Source: Pseudomonas sp. (GTDB taxonomy: Bacteria > Pseudomonadota > Gammaproteobacteria > Pseudomonadales > Pseudomonadaceae). From it: a DNA stretch of 8,903 nucleotides. Made by a program: the position numbers and the translations under genes. A model generated the notes under the pieces. That model did not search any database. It had not been told where the DNA came from and saw only the letters and a program-made list of their open reading frames with translations. Below, piece after piece: positions 1 through 6,667 of this stretch (positions within the stretch are counted from its first letter, which is position 1; each line of letters begins with the position of its first letter). The DNA lies in contig JAURXE010000034.1 in assembly GCA_030654635.1 (NCBI GenBank), forward strand, positions 1 through 8,903, read 5' to 3'.

Positions 1-1
1 G

Positions 2-157
2 ACCTACATTGCCTATAGCGCCACCTATCCTGCCAGCTACAAGGACGACTTCATCAAGCAGATGAACGCCGCCCTGAGCCAGGTGGAAGAAAGCAGAGTG
101 ATTAACCAGCTGATCGGCCGGGCCATTGAGCCCAACCTGTCGCCCGCCAGCGACTAA
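2..157 (+). CDS. C-terminal fragment of a probable periplasmic substrate-binding protein
   Basis: An open frame runs from the window edge to a TAA stop at 155-157, giving the last 51 residues of a protein that begins upstream. The tail carries Tyr-rich and Asp/Phe/Ile/Lys segments followed by a helix-like stretch (MNAALSQVEESRVINQLIGR). This looks like the last helix of family 3 solute-binding proteins of ABC transporters or related periplasmic sensors, where a line of the form 'F...M..AL..l...G....I' is common. That assignment is by general resemblance only; no diagnostic motif lies within the fragment. The base composition and codon use fit a real gene, and its stop is followed by a hairpin in the short gap before a convergent gene. 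It could be another periplasmic or cytoplasmic protein. Confidence 0.55.
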   Translation, partial: TYIAYSATYPASYKDDFIKQMNAALSQVEESRVINQLIGRAIEPNLSPASD

Positions 158-163
158 AGCAGC

Positions 164-191
164 GGCCCGCCACCTGTCATCTCGGCGGGCC
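164..191. terminator. Hairpin between convergent genes, possible bidirectional terminator
   Basis: GGCCCGCC (164-171) and GGCGGGCC (184-191) form a perfect 8-bp GC-rich stem with a 12-base loop, starting 7 bases after the upstream stop. There is no T run on either strand, so it is not a canonical intrinsic terminator. A second small stem, AGCGGG (202-207) with CCCGCT (217-222), overlaps the stop codon of the opposing prohibitin gene. The position between two convergent genes is what makes a termination or mRNA-end-protecting role likely. Confidence 0.45.
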
Positions 192-209
192 AGGGCGCAT
201 TAGCGGGGG

Positions 210-1079
210 TTATTTACCCGCTTCAATAAACGGCAGGGTGCCATTGGGCAGCATGGTGGTGGGCAACTTGCCGTCCCAACGCTCGGCCTTGGTCAGCTCG
301 ATCAGCGCCGGATTGCTGCTTAGGGCCAGGGTCTTGGCTTTGATTGCATCGGCTTCGGCTTCACCGCGCAGGCGGGTGGCTTCGGCATCGGCCTTGGCCT
401 GGGCGACCCGTGAGTCGGCATCGGCCTGGGCGCGGGTGACCACGATCTGCGCTTCCACTTGCTCGGTGGCGAGCATTTGTTCGCGGGTTTTAACTTCTAC
501 TTCGGCTTTCATGCGCAGGGCAATCGAGCGCTCGTAGTCGTCGGAGAAATCGATATTTTCGATCTGCACGCCATCAATCACCACCGGTCCGGCGATGGCT
601 TCTTTGATCGCCTTGGTCACGTCATTGACGAACTTGCCGCGGTTTTGCACCGCGCTGACCGCGTTGTACTGACCGAAGACGTTCTCCACCTGAGTCGGCA
701 CTTGCCGGCTGATCAGCCGAGAGACCAAGCCGTCCAGGTCCTGGTACTGCATATAGACCTTGTCCACCTCGGCCGGCAGCACATGCCAGGACACCGAGAC
801 GTTCAGCGTGGCGGTTTGCTGGTCTTTGCTGTAGGCCTGCAAGCCTTGATAGGTGGTGGCGTTGCTCTGCACTGAAATGAATTTAACCGTCTCGATAAAG
901 GGGATCTTGAACGACAGTCCCGGCTCCACCACCTTCACAATCGCGCCGTTGCGCAGCAGCACGCCGCGCTCGGTTTCATCCACCGTGTACCAGGAGCCCA
1001 TCAGGGTCACCAGCACCAACAACACCACGCCGATAGCAAAGATGGATTTCAGATTAAATTGTTGATTCACCGTGCTCAT
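210..1079 (-). CDS. Prohibitin-family (SPFH/band 7) membrane protein
   Basis: This is a 289-residue single-pass membrane protein. Residues 1-10 are polar and 12-30 form one hydrophobic segment. An SPFH/band 7 domain follows (about 31-185), with the typical opening 'TVDETERGVLLRNG' and the 'PGLSFKIPF' turn at 53-61. Residues about 185-250 form an Ala/Glu/Gln/Lys-rich coiled coil (AQAKADAEATRLRGEAEADA). The tail, NPALIELTKAERWDGKLP then PFIE, is the usual bacterial prohibitin ending. Such proteins form large ring assemblies at the inner membrane, often linked to FtsH protease control and membrane organisation; the exact role here is unknown. Start choice is unsettled: AAAGG directly abuts the ATG, but lies 9 bases before an in-frame GTG at codon 4 (1070-1068). 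The gene stands alone, divergent from adhP and convergent with the fragment at 2-157. Confidence 0.9.
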   Translation of the reverse strand: MSTVNQQFNLKSIFAIGVVLLVLVTLMGSWYTVDETERGVLLRNGAIVKVVEPGLSFKIPFIETVKFISVQSNATTYQGLQAYSKDQQTATLNVSVSWHVLPAEVDKVYMQYQDLDGLVSRLISRQVPTQVENVFGQYNAVSAVQNRGKFVNDVTKAIKEAIAGPVVIDGVQIENIDFSDDYERSIALRMKAEVEVKTREQMLATEQVEAQIVVTRAQADADSRVAQAKADAEATRLRGEAEADAIKAKTLALSSNPALIELTKAERWDGKLPTTMLPNGTLPFIEAGK

Positions 1080-1143
1080 CCTTTAGTCAGTCTTGAATGT
1101 AGACGCGCAGCATACCCGTCGCGCCCGCCAACCGCCCGGGCAC

Positions 1144-1171
1144 AATTTAGCCCAGCGCGACTCTGTCACAA
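1144..1171 (-). promoter_or_regulatory. Candidate sigma-70 promoter for the prohibitin gene
   Basis: Read on the minus strand, TTGTGA (1171-1166) is followed after 16 bases by TAAATT (1149-1144). These match the -35 and -10 consensus at four and four or five positions. It would give a 5' leader of roughly 60 bases. This is found by eye in a GC-rich region, so chance similarity is possible. Confidence 0.3.
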
Positions 1172-1215
1172 CCCGGCAGCGACCATCAGTCAGTTACTGC
1201 CCTGTGCCGATAAAA

Positions 1216-1283
1216 AACCCTGATTAGTTTGCGCTGGCTCAATGCAATGCCGTCCACGCGGGCCAGACTCAGGGTTCATTTTT
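1216..1283 (+). promoter_or_regulatory. Structured leader upstream of adhP, possible attenuator-like stem
   Basis: AACCCTGA (1216-1223) is perfectly complementary to TCAGGGTT (1269-1276). CTGGC (1234-1238) and GCCAG (1262-1266) can pair inside it. The outer stem is followed, after CA, by TTTTT (1279-1283). The arrangement ends 15 bases before the adhP ribosome binding site. If transcription starts upstream of 1216, the RNA could fold into a terminator-like or regulatory element; alternatively the inverted repeat is a DNA operator. I found no convincing sigma-70 promoter for adhP. Confidence 0.3.
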
Positions 1284-1310
1284 GAGTTCGCTAACGCAGG
1301 GAGAACGCTC

Positions 1311-2333
1311 ATGCTCAAGACCATGCAAGCCGCCGTCGTCCACGCTTACGGCCAACCGTTACGGCTTGAAGAAGTCAAAGTGCCGCTGCCCGGCCCCGGA
1401 CAGATTCTGGTCAAAATCGAGGCCAGCGGCGTCTGCCACACCGACCTGCACGCCGCCGATGGGGACTGGCCGGTCAAGCCGCCGCTGCCGTTTATTCCCG
1501 GTCACGAAGGGGTCGGTTATGTGGCCGCCGTCGGCAGCGGCGTGACCCGCGTCAAGGAAGGCGACCGGGTCGGCGTGCCCTGGCTGTACAGCGCCTGCGG
1601 CTGCTGCGAACACTGCCTGACCGGTTGGGAAACCCTTTGCGAGAGCCAGCAAAACACTGGCTACTCGGTCAACGGCGCCTACGCCGAATACGTACTGGCC
1701 GACCCCAATTACGTGGGGATTTTGCCGAAGAACATCGGCTTTGCCGAGATCGCGCCGATCCTCTGCGCCGGTGTCACCGTCTACAAAGGTTTAAAGGTCA
1801 CCGGCGCGCGCCCCGGCCAGTGGGTGGCGATCAGCGGCATCGGTGGGCTTGGCCATGTGGCGGTGCAATACGCCCGTGCTATGGGCCTGCACGTGGCCGC
1901 CATTGACGTAGACGACGGCAAGCTGGAACTGGCCCGCACGCTCGGCGCCAGTCTGTGCATCAACGCCAAACAGCAAAATCCGGTCGAGGTGATCCAACGG
2001 GAAATCGGCGGCGCCCACGGCGTGCTGGTCACCGCCGTATCCAACAGCGCCTTCAGCCAAGCCATCGGCATGGCGCGGCGGCGCGGCACAGTCGCACTGG
2101 TTGGCCTGCCACCGGGCGACTTCCCGACGCCGATCTTCGACGTGGTACTGAAAGCCATCAGCATCAGCGGCTCCATCGTCGGCACCCGCGCCGACCTGCA
2201 AGAAGCGCTGGATTTCGCCGCCGAAGGGCTGGTCAAGGCCACCGTCCACACCGGTAAGCTGGAAAACATCAACCAGATCCTCGACCAGCTGCGCGGCGGG
2301 CAGATCGAGGGGCGGGTGGTGCTGGAGATGTAA
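1311..2333 (+). CDS. adhP: Zinc-dependent NAD(P) alcohol dehydrogenase, AdhP type
   Basis: This medium-chain, zinc-dependent alcohol dehydrogenase (340 residues, the usual length) interconverts primary alcohols such as ethanol with aldehydes in the cytoplasm. The catalytic zinc ligands appear as Cys42 (SGVCHTDLH), His65/Glu66 (PGHEGVG) and Cys152 (LCAGVTVY). The structural zinc site is Cys96, Cys99, Cys102 and Cys110. The nucleotide-binding glycine motif is GIGGLG at 176-181, and the acidic Asp199 after the next strand favours NAD over NADP. The frame is open back to an ATG at 1242, but the ATG at 1311 is preferred: AGGGAG lies 7 bases before it and the protein then begins where the family does. 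An ATG at 1323 is another possibility. The gene is divergent from the prohibitin gene and converges on the HD-GYP operon. It resembles P. aeruginosa AdhA (PA5427) from memory. Confidence 0.95.
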   Translation: MLKTMQAAVVHAYGQPLRLEEVKVPLPGPGQILVKIEASGVCHTDLHAADGDWPVKPPLPFIPGHEGVGYVAAVGSGVTRVKEGDRVGVPWLYSACGCCEHCLTGWETLCESQQNTGYSVNGAYAEYVLADPNYVGILPKNIGFAEIAPILCAGVTVYKGLKVTGARPGQWVAISGIGGLGHVAVQYARAMGLHVAAIDVDDGKLELARTLGASLCINAKQQNPVEVIQREIGGAHGVLVTAVSNSAFSQAIGMARRRGTVALVGLPPGDFPTPIFDVVLKAISISGSIVGTRADLQEALDFAAEGLVKATVHTGKLENINQILDQLRGGQIEGRVVLEM

Positions 2334-2345
2334 ACGGGGTGACTC

Positions 2346-2407
2346 GTAGGGTGGGCGTCAGCCCACCAACACCCTGGCGACCTGCGGTGGGCTAAAGCCC
2401 ACCCTGC
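2346..2407. repeat. REPIN-like pair of GTAG-headed palindromes
   Basis: Two short perfect palindromes sit head to head: GGTGGGC-gtca-GCCCACC (2350-2367) and GGTGGGC-taaa-GCCCACC (2386-2403), 18 bases apart. The first is preceded by GTAG (2346-2349). The second is followed by CTGC (2404-2407), one base off the expected CTAC. The outer 11-base arms match at 10 positions as an inverted repeat. Paired, inverted REP sequences with a GTAG foot are typical of Pseudomonas REPINs mobilised by RAYT transposases; no RAYT gene is present here. It starts 12 bases after the adhP stop, between convergent genes, so it may also act as a terminator. Confidence 0.7.
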
Positions 2408-2415
2408 CGGTTGCT

Positions 2416-2460
2416 CTACTCGATACCCACTCACGCCTCCAGCTTGCGCCAGCGCACCGC
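2416..2460 (-). pseudogene. Decayed duplicate of the LysR gene 3' end
   Basis: Positions 2434-2451 are identical over 18 bases to 6689-6706 inside the end of the LysR gene at 6668-7576. Then, after a 6-base (two-codon) gap in this copy, 2452-2460 equals 6713-6721. Upstream, 2419-2433 matches 6674-6688 at 10 of 15 positions without gaps. Read on the minus strand in the LysR frame, this copy gives AVR, WRKLEA, stop, VGIE, stop, where the intact gene gives AVRLLWRKLEAGIGVEA, stop. The Gly codon after KLEA has become TGA (2431-2433). There is no start and no longer similarity that I can see by eye, so it is a relic and not a gene. It forms an imperfect direct repeat with the real LysR end. Confidence 0.7.
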
Positions 2461-2497
2461 GCGCCAGTTCGGGCACGCTCTGAGCGCCGTCCAGACA

Positions 2498-2518
2498 GCT
2501 CAGGCGCCAGGCCTGAGC
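2498..2518 (-). terminator. Hairpin downstream of the HD-GYP gene
   Basis: GCTCAGGC (2498-2505) and GCCTGAGC (2511-2518) form a perfect 8-bp stem with a 5-base loop, 24 bases after the stop of the HD-GYP gene. No T run follows on the minus strand. It may end or stabilise the kinase/HD-GYP transcript, but a canonical intrinsic terminator cannot be claimed. Confidence 0.35.
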
Positions 2519-2542
2519 AGCGAATGGATCGGCACCCCGCAG

Positions 2543-3634
2543 TTACTCGTGCAGCAGCGAGAGCATATGCGGCTCGGCACGATCGGCCATGTTCAGCTTC
2601 AGGACTTCCAGCTCGGCAAACAGGCTGCTCATGACCTGCACCAGCTGTGGATCAAACTGCCCGCCGGCATTGTCGCGGATATGGGCTTGGGTGCGCTCGG
2701 CGCTCCAGGCCTGTTTGTAGGGGCGCGGCGAACGCAGGGCGTCATACACATCACAGAGCGCGACGATGCGCCCGGACAGCGGAATCTCTTCGCCTTTCAG
2801 GCCGTTCGGGTAGCCCCCACCATCCCAACGTTCGTGGTGGGAAATGGCGATTTCTGCGGCCAGATCGGTCAACGGCGAACGCTGTTCGTCATGCAGAATT
2901 TCATAGCCAATGCGCGCGTGGTACTTCATCACCTTGCGCTCATCCTCCGTCAGCGCGCCGGGCTTGGCGAGGATGGCATCGGGAATGCCGATCTTGCCGA
3001 CATCGTGCATCGGGGCCGCCAGGCGCAGCTGCTCGATCCACTCGGGGTCCAGCCCCATGGCCGTGGCAATCAGCGCCGCCGACTCACCGATGCGCATGAT
3101 GTGGTCACCGGTCTCGTTGTCCTTGTAACTGGCGGCGCGCGCCAGGCTGCGAATCACCGACTGGAAGCTGGCGCGCAACTGCGCGGTGCGCTCCTGCACC
3201 CGCTGCTCCAGCTGGTCACGCTCCTGCTGCAAGGCCTGGCTGGCGAGGCTCAACTGCAGGTTGTTGCGCACCCGCAGCAGTAAATCCGGCAGGTCCAGGG
3301 GCTTGCAGATGTAGTCGCTGGCACCCAACTCCAGACCGCGGCGGCGGTCGTCCAAGCTATTGAGTGCAGTGACTATGATTACTGGCGCACAGCTACGGTC
3401 GCGGGCCGCCAGCTGTTGCAGGATCTCGAAGCCATTCGGCGCTGGCATGTCCAGATCCAGCAGCAACAGATCCCAGGGATTGGCCTGCAGCCAGGCCAAG
3501 CCTTCGGCAGAGTCGCTAAAGGCCTTAACCTCGCGCAGGCCAAAAGCTTTGAGGCTGGACTCCAGCAGGCGCAAGTTGGCACGCACATCGTCAATCACCA
3601 CCACGGTGGCAAAGCGCAAAATATCAGACAGCAT
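2543..3634 (-). CDS. Response regulator: REC domain plus HD-GYP c-di-GMP phosphodiesterase
   Basis: This 363-residue cytoplasmic response regulator is of the RpfG type. The receiver domain (about 8-125) has acidic Asp15/Asp16, phospho-acceptor Asp60 (LLLLDLDMP), Thr89 and Lys111. A coiled linker (about 130-157) leads to an HD-GYP domain (about 158-350). All the usual metal and catalytic motifs are present: ETGDH (174-178), HD at 210-211 in MHDVGKIGIPD, KPG (224-226), HHE at 266-268, DGGGYP (271-276), and DVYDALRSPRPYK (295-307). The enzyme should hydrolyse c-di-GMP. The start at 3634 is chosen over one at 3682 because GAGGG (3647-3643) lies 8 bases before it and the receiver domain begins correctly. 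It overlaps the kinase stop by 11 bases, which suggests translational coupling and one operon. The partner is almost certainly that kinase. Confidence 0.93.
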   Translation of the reverse strand: MLSDILRFATVVVIDDVRANLRLLESSLKAFGLREVKAFSDSAEGLAWLQANPWDLLLLDLDMPAPNGFEILQQLAARDRSCAPVIIVTALNSLDDRRRGLELGASDYICKPLDLPDLLLRVRNNLQLSLASQALQQERDQLEQRVQERTAQLRASFQSVIRSLARAASYKDNETGDHIMRIGESAALIATAMGLDPEWIEQLRLAAPMHDVGKIGIPDAILAKPGALTEDERKVMKYHARIGYEILHDEQRSPLTDLAAEIAISHHERWDGGGYPNGLKGEEIPLSGRIVALCDVYDALRSPRPYKQAWSAERTQAHIRDNAGGQFDPQLVQVMSSLFAELEVLKLNMADRAEPHMLSLLHE

Positions 3635-6536
3635 CGGTTGTACCCTCGTGCAGCAGGGCGCTGACCAGCCCACGCAATTCATCCAGATTGATCGGTTTGG
3701 CCAGCAGCCCTTGGCAGTCGAGCATGGCCAGCCGCGCGGCTTCGGCAGCGGCCGTCAGCACCACCACCGGCAGTTGGCGGGTTTGTGCATGGCGGCGCAA
3801 TTCGCGCAGCAAGGCTTCGCCGTCCATGTCGGGCAAATGGAAATCCAGCAGCAGCAGGTCCGGCGGTGTCGCCAGGATGCGCTCCAGGGCTACCCGGCCA
3901 CTGCTGGCCACGTGCACCTCAGCCAGATCGTTCAAGGCCTTGCGCACCAGAAACTGGCTGGCCGGGTTGTCTTCCACATAAAACACCTGGCGGCGCACAA
4001 CCAGGCTGGCGACGGGCGCCGCGACATCTTCGTCATCAAGGGCCTCGGCCGAGGCCGCGGGGTCCAGCAATGGCAATTCGATCCAGAAGCTGCTGCCGAT
4101 ACCCGGCTCGCTGTGCACGCCCATCTGCCCGTGCATCAGGCCGGCGAACTCGCGGCACAATGACAGGCCGATGCCAGTACCCTGAATCGCGGTGTTTTCC
4201 CGACCCAGGCGCTGGAAGGGCTCGAACAGCTGCGCCTGCAGCTCGGCGTCGATGCCCAGGCCAGTGTCCTCGACCAGCAAGCGGATATGCCCGGCGGCCA
4301 CCTGGTAGCTGAGGGTGATATGGCCGTTGGCGGTGTTGTACTTGATCGCATTGGACAGCAGGTTGATCAGCACCTGGCGCAGCCGCCGCGGGTCGGCGGG
4401 CACCCGCAAAGACTGGTCGGGCAAGTCGAGATTGAGGTGCAGGCCCTGCGCCAGCACTTCGACGCGGACCATGTCGGCACACTCATTCATCAACTGGCTG
4501 ACATCCACCGGCTGCAGTTCGAGCTGCGGCTTCTCAGCCTGCACACTGGACCAGTCGAGAATGTCGCCGACCAGTTGGTTGAGGTGGCTACTGGCGAGCA
4601 TGATTTCATCGAGGTAATCGGCATCGCTGCTGACGCTCTCGGACGGGTGTTCGAGGCGCAGCAACTGGGCAAAGCCGTAGATGGCATTCAACGGCGTGCG
4701 CAACTCGTGGGTGATGCTGGAGATAAACCGTGACTTGGCCTGGCTGGCCGCTTGAGCTTCGAGGTGTGCCTGACGTAGATCGGCTTCGGTCTGCTTGAGC
4801 GCGCCGATGTCCACATGGGTGCCGGCCAGCATCAGCACCTGTCCGGTCTGCGGATCGCGCTCCACCACCCGACCGCGACTGAGCAACCAGTGGTAATGGC
4901 CGCTCGCATCGGCAAAACGAAACTCAGCCTCATAGCGCTCACTGCCCGATTCGTCGAGCAGTTGCCGCGAGGTGTTCATCCGCACCACATCATCGGGATG
5001 CACGCGCTGGATAAACGCGTCGTCGCTGATTTCGCTGCCGGGTAGGCCGAAGCGCTCAACGAAGCGCCCACGCAAGCTGACCAGGCGAGTATCAAAATTG
5101 AGTTCCCAGAGGCTTTCCGTGGCGCTTTCCAACACCAGCTCAAGACGCTGCTGGGCGGTGGCGCCCTGGGCTTCGCTGTGCTCCAGCTGGGCGCCGAGAT
5201 CGACGGCATGGCCGGCCATTTCATCCAGCTCACCGATGCGCGAGAGCACCCGCTCAGGGCGCCGATTACCGCGGCCAATCTCGCGCAGCATCTGCGAGAT
5301 ACCGGTAATCGGCTGACGCAACTGGCTGCTCAACTGCTGCGCGCGCACCCACATAAAGCTGAAAAACACCGCATAGAACAGCACCAGGCCGGCAATCAGC
5401 AGGTAACCGATGTCCTTGTAGCGCTCGGCCAGGCTGTTGGTCTGGGCAAACACGTCCGCCTCGGCCACCACCGTGAGCAGGTGCCAGTCGGTTTGCGCAA
5501 TGCTGGCCCAAGCCACCAGGTGGGTCTGGCCGCCAAACTGGACGCGCTCGATACCCATCGCCTCGGTGGCCACCCGCTCAGCAAGCGCCTGGGTTTGTAC
5601 CCGCTTGCGCAGGTTGAAGTCCTCAGGTTTGAACAGCTCGCGGCGAATGGCTTCGGCGTAGGTGTGCTGGGTCAGCTCGTCGAGGCCGAAATCATCTTCG
5701 CCCGCCTTGGGCAAAGCCATGATGTTGAGGTCCTTGCTGACCAGCATGGCGTAGCCGTTCCACGGCACCTGCAGCTGGCCAATCTCTTTGAGAATGCCGT
5801 CCACGGTGATGTCGATGCCCGCCACGCCTTCAAGGAAGTCGCCGCGATAGACCGGGGCGATGGCCGAGGCCATCCAGCCCTGACCCGCCGGATCGAGGTA
5901 GACATCGGTCCACACCACTTGGCGCTGCGGATTGTGCTTGGCATCGGCGAGGTAATAGAAGTTGTAGTCAGGGATCACCATGTCATGGGGGTACTGGTCC
6001 GGGGTGTTGAACCAGGGGTAGATATGGTTGAGGCTGTCCCAGCTGTTGAAATAGAGCGCCGCCACCAGCGGAGTGTGGGTTTTGATCTGCTGCATCAGCG
6101 GGTCGAGGCTGGCCAGACGGGCCACCTTGTCCAGGTCGTGCTTGGCCGGCGCCGTGCTGTTGGGATAGAACACCGCCGCCCCACCCTCATCGCGTGGGCT
6201 GTAGCGCACGCCGTCGGCGCTCAGGGCCAGGTTACGCACCGGGCTAGGCGCCGGCTGCTGCAGGGCCTGGGCCGTGAGGTTGCGGTACAGCTCGGTCACC
6301 CCGCCGACCTTGGCCAGCTGCTCCTCAACCACCCGTCCCTCAAGGGCGGCCGCGGACTTCAGCTCAGCCATCGCGCTGTCGCGCAGGTAGTCGATCTGGG
6401 CTTCACGAATCGAGCTGTTACTCAGCAGATAGACGGCGATCAGCACCGTTTCCACCAATAACAGCGGAATCAAGGCGCTTTGCGCAAAGGCCCGCCAGAT
6501 CCATTGGCGCAAGCCAATTTGAGAGTTCGATGGCAC
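3624..6536 (-). CDS. Hybrid sensor histidine kinase (Cache-like sensor, HAMP, PAS, HisKA, HATPase, REC)
   Basis: This 970-residue membrane kinase presumably controls the overlapping HD-GYP protein. Transmembrane segments lie at about 20-39 and 377-397 and flank a 335-residue periplasmic region. Its WTDVYLDPAGQGWMAS (209-224) and PVYRGDFLEGVAGIDI motifs look like a double Cache domain. A HAMP linker (about 398-452), a PAS_3-type PAS (about 462-582), and a HisKA domain with phospho-acceptor His610 (SSITHELRTPLN) follow. The ATPase has an N box (Asn725/Asn729), DTGLGI (757-762) and GTGIGL (786-791). A C-terminal receiver (about 850-962) has Glu855/Asp856, phospho-acceptor Asp898, Thr928 and Lys947. 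There is no HPt domain. The start is GTG, with GGAG (6549-6546) 9 bases upstream. The sensed signal is unknown. Confidence 0.92.
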   Translation of the reverse strand: MPSNSQIGLRQWIWRAFAQSALIPLLLVETVLIAVYLLSNSSIREAQIDYLRDSAMAELKSAAALEGRVVEEQLAKVGGVTELYRNLTAQALQQPAPSPVRNLALSADGVRYSPRDEGGAAVFYPNSTAPAKHDLDKVARLASLDPLMQQIKTHTPLVAALYFNSWDSLNHIYPWFNTPDQYPHDMVIPDYNFYYLADAKHNPQRQVVWTDVYLDPAGQGWMASAIAPVYRGDFLEGVAGIDITVDGILKEIGQLQVPWNGYAMLVSKDLNIMALPKAGEDDFGLDELTQHTYAEAIRRELFKPEDFNLRKRVQTQALAERVATEAMGIERVQFGGQTHLVAWASIAQTDWHLLTVVAEADVFAQTNSLAERYKDIGYLLIAGLVLFYAVFFSFMWVRAQQLSSQLRQPITGISQMLREIGRGNRRPERVLSRIGELDEMAGHAVDLGAQLEHSEAQGATAQQRLELVLESATESLWELNFDTRLVSLRGRFVERFGLPGSEISDDAFIQRVHPDDVVRMNTSRQLLDESGSERYEAEFRFADASGHYHWLLSRGRVVERDPQTGQVLMLAGTHVDIGALKQTEADLRQAHLEAQAASQAKSRFISSITHELRTPLNAIYGFAQLLRLEHPSESVSSDADYLDEIMLASSHLNQLVGDILDWSSVQAEKPQLELQPVDVSQLMNECADMVRVEVLAQGLHLNLDLPDQSLRVPADPRRLRQVLINLLSNAIKYNTANGHITLSYQVAAGHIRLLVEDTGLGIDAELQAQLFEPFQRLGRENTAIQGTGIGLSLCREFAGLMHGQMGVHSEPGIGSSFWIELPLLDPAASAEALDDEDVAAPVASLVVRRQVFYVEDNPASQFLVRKALNDLAEVHVASSGRVALERILATPPDLLLLDFHLPDMDGEALLRELRRHAQTRQLPVVVLTAAAEAARLAMLDCQGLLAKPINLDELRGLVSALLHEGTTDAV

Positions 6537-6562
6537 AGGGACTAGCTCCGCAAGCGATGGCC

Positions 6563-6582
6563 GCAGAGCTCGAGCACTCTGC
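6563..6582 (-). promoter_or_regulatory. Small hairpin in the kinase leader
   Basis: GCAGAG (6563-6568) and CTCTGC (6577-6582) pair perfectly around an 8-base loop containing CTCGAG, 14 bases upstream of the kinase ribosome binding site. Further upstream, 6591-6645 is AT-rich and includes the palindrome TGATATCA (6604-6611). The kinase promoter should lie in this 131-base gap, but no -35/-10 pair stands out. Possible roles are a leader hairpin or operator; chance is not excluded. Confidence 0.2.
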
Positions 6583-6667
6583 CCGGCCGTATTGATGCCA
6601 ATATGATATCACTGACCGCAAAACATCACTTTATCCTTTAGTCGAATACCCGCCCCGGCGCGCCAGC

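Noticed and set aside
1235..1250. Possible sigma-54 promoter (TGGCTC...AATGC) before adhP
   Set aside because: The GG and GC elements are 11 bases apart instead of 10 and the -12 part is a poor match to TTGC.
1242..1310. N-terminal extension of adhP from the ATG at 1242
   Set aside because: The extra 23 residues are not seen in the family and have no ribosome binding site, whereas AGGGAG precedes the ATG at 1311 at good spacing.
2411..3283. Plus-strand open frame of about 290 codons across the end of the HD-GYP gene
   Set aside because: It is antisense to the conserved HD-GYP domain, lacks a clear ribosome binding site and has a Gln/Arg/His-rich composition typical of a shadow frame.
5178..6461. 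Long plus-strand open frame (about 427 codons) antisense to the kinase gene
   Set aside because: It lies wholly inside a kinase gene with clear domains on the other strand. It shows no recognisable protein motif, and such long antisense frames are common in GC-rich Pseudomonas DNA.
6592..6611. Possible Anr/Fnr site (TTGAT...) in the kinase upstream region
   Set aside because: The second half-site is not present: after TTGAT and four bases the sequence reads ATATG, not ATCAA.
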